From an uncultured Clostridiaceae bacterium (lineage in GTDB: Bacteria; Bacillota; Clostridia; Lachnospirales; Lachnospiraceae): a stretch of DNA of 5,640 bases. Below the pieces are notes generated by a model, which saw only the letters and a program-made list of their open reading frames with translations, ran no database searches and was not told the DNA's origin. Positions 4,624 to 5,640 of this stretch are shown here, piece after piece (position 1 is the first letter of the stretch; each line of letters starts with the position of its first letter). The DNA lies in NCBI GenBank assembly GCA_949948825.1, contig CATLIJ010000185.1:1-5640 (forward strand), written 5' to 3'. The position numbers were made by a program, and so were the translations under genes.

Positions 4624-5640
4624 ATGATAAGCAGGAGATTTTTTAAGATTGTTTTGTGTGTGGTGATTGGAATGTTTGTGTTGTCTGGCTGCGGGGAGAA
4701 GAAAAGTGAAAATGCGGAGGATACCACAGAGAGCAGTAAGGCAGGGGAAGCGGAGCTGAAGCTGAATGAACCAAATGAAAAGACAGATCCTGAAGATACG
4801 GATTCCCGGGAACAGGAAAAGGAAGGAGATCTGTCCGGAATTTCAGTGAAAGCCAGAGAGCTTTTGGCAGCCAGGAACCCTTATATTGGCAATGCTTCTG
4901 CGGATGGAAAGCTGATTGGGCTGATTGGCGATTATTATGGAATAGAGCAATCCTGTACCATGGAGCTGCAGACCTCCCATGTACCTTATGGCATAAGCCT
5001 GCATTTTAAACAGGAGCCAGACAATGTGACAATGCAGAAAGCTGCTGGCCTGCTGATAGGACTGATTGACAATTGTTATAGTGTATCCTGGGATTATCCC
5101 ATGGATGAAGAGGGAAACCGGCAGTATTTTTCTATGCCTTTTTCTGCTTTTAACCAATATGAGGATATTTCTTTTGTGAAGGAGTATGCACAGTCAGAGG
5201 AAAAGCTTATGGAGTATATCCGGCTTTTGGAGCAGATTGATCGGGAGCTGCCCTGCAAAGTCCGGGCAAAGACTTTGGAGGAGGCGGCTGCAGCAGGGAT
5301 TTTAGAATATAATCATTATGGCTATCCTTTGGACTGTGAAGCTTTCGGAGAAGGGCATCAGATATTGGGTCAGGAGGAGAAGGAAGAATCTGTGATGGTA
5401 TATGCTTTGACCATGTATGGCGTTTACCAGTTCCAGGATGGAAATTTTGTCAAAAACGGAGGATGCGGGGTGATTCCTGCTGTGATTCGGATTCAGAAAG
5501 AGCCGGACGGATGTTTTGTGGCAACCCATTTTCAAAAGCCAGAGGACGGGGGCGGGTATGAGGATTCCATCAAGAAGCTGTTTCCGGAAAAATATTGGAA
5601 AGCCTGTCTTTCTCCAAATGAATCGGTGTATGAGGATCTG
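4624..5640 (+). CDS. DUF4825-type lipoprotein related to BlaR1 sensor tails (3' end outside window)
   Basis: The first 339 codons of a gene open to the right edge. Residues 1-23 are a lipoprotein signal: basic start (RRFFK), hydrophobic core, and lipobox LSGC with C23 as the lipidated cysteine. Residues 24-72 form a linker rich in E, D, K and S (17 acidic residues up to 69), as expected for a tether outside the membrane. Residues about 77-156 match my memory of DUF4825: ARNPYIGNASADGKLIGL, then LQTSHVPYGISLHF, then LLIGLIDNCYSVSW. Residues about 217-339 (EEAAAAGILEYN, VMVYALTMYGVYQF, FQKPEDGGGYEDSIKKLFP) resemble the extracellular tail of clostridial M56/BlaR1-like proteins. Here these parts are on a lipoprotein with no M56 protease helices or HExxH motif in the visible part. 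A sensing or sensor-modulating role outside the cell is inference. ATG 4624 follows AAGGGGTG with 7 bases spacing; GTG 4621 is possible but crowded. Confidence 0.85.
   Translation, partial: MISRRFFKIVLCVVIGMFVLSGCGEKKSENAEDTTESSKAGEAELKLNEPNEKTDPEDTDSREQEKEGDLSGISVKARELLAARNPYIGNASADGKLIGLIGDYYGIEQSCTMELQTSHVPYGISLHFKQEPDNVTMQKAAGLLIGLIDNCYSVSWDYPMDEEGNRQYFSMPFSAFNQYEDISFVKEYAQSEEKLMEYIRLLEQIDRELPCKVRAKTLEEAAAAGILEYNHYGYPLDCEAFGEGHQILGQEEKEESVMVYALTMYGVYQFQDGNFVKNGGCGVIPAVIRIQKEPDGCFVATHFQKPEDGGGYEDSIKKLFPEKYWKACLSPNESVYEDL

Noticed and set aside
4479..5157. Minus-strand open frames (4479-4727 and 4843-5157) opposite the lipoprotein gene.
   Set aside because: They are antisense to a gene with a clear signal peptide, lipobox and DUF4825-like pattern; the frames are rich in H, S and I from reversed codons.

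Overview
The window looks like chromosomal DNA from a low-to-mid-GC Firmicute, most likely a gut-type clostridium of the Lachnospiraceae. The reasons are the purine-rich Shine-Dalgarno sites, sigma-A-type promoters, a clostridial-style carbamate kinase, and a lipoprotein carrying a domain (DUF4825) I know mainly from clostridial BlaR1-like proteins. The organism call is inference from gene content, not from a marker gene. I see no rRNA or tRNA gene, CRISPR array, transposase or phage gene.

Layout. Positions 1-86 hold the 3' tail of an unidentified plus-strand gene that runs into the end of a minus-strand carbamate kinase gene (83-1027); the two stops share a TTAA. A divergent promoter region (1028-1220) separates the kinase from a compact plus-strand operon: a CPBP-family membrane protease (1221-2003), a family 2 glycosyltransferase (2000-3019, starting at GTG inside the previous gene's end) and the cobalamin enzyme CbiB/CobD (3028-4008). 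The operon meets a small minus-strand gene of unknown function (4049-4336) tail to tail, 40 bases apart and without an obvious terminator. That small gene has a strong-looking promoter at 4478-4506. The last gene (from 4624, running off the right edge) encodes a secreted lipoprotein: signal peptide, lipobox, charged linker, a DUF4825-like region, then a region resembling the tail of BlaR1-type proteins.

How the genes fit together. Only the three-gene operon shows physical coupling (4-base overlap, then an 8-base gap), yet its products belong to unrelated processes: membrane proteolysis or immunity, sugar transfer and corrinoid assembly. CbiB has no other cobalamin genes and no recognisable cobalamin riboswitch in view. 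The carbamate kinase keeps its catalytic lysines but has altered glycine-rich substrate loops, so its exact substrate or activity is open. I did not find a clearly new multi-gene system. The best leads are the divergent carbamate kinase, the free-standing DUF4825 lipoprotein and the small unknown gene with a dyad over its promoter.
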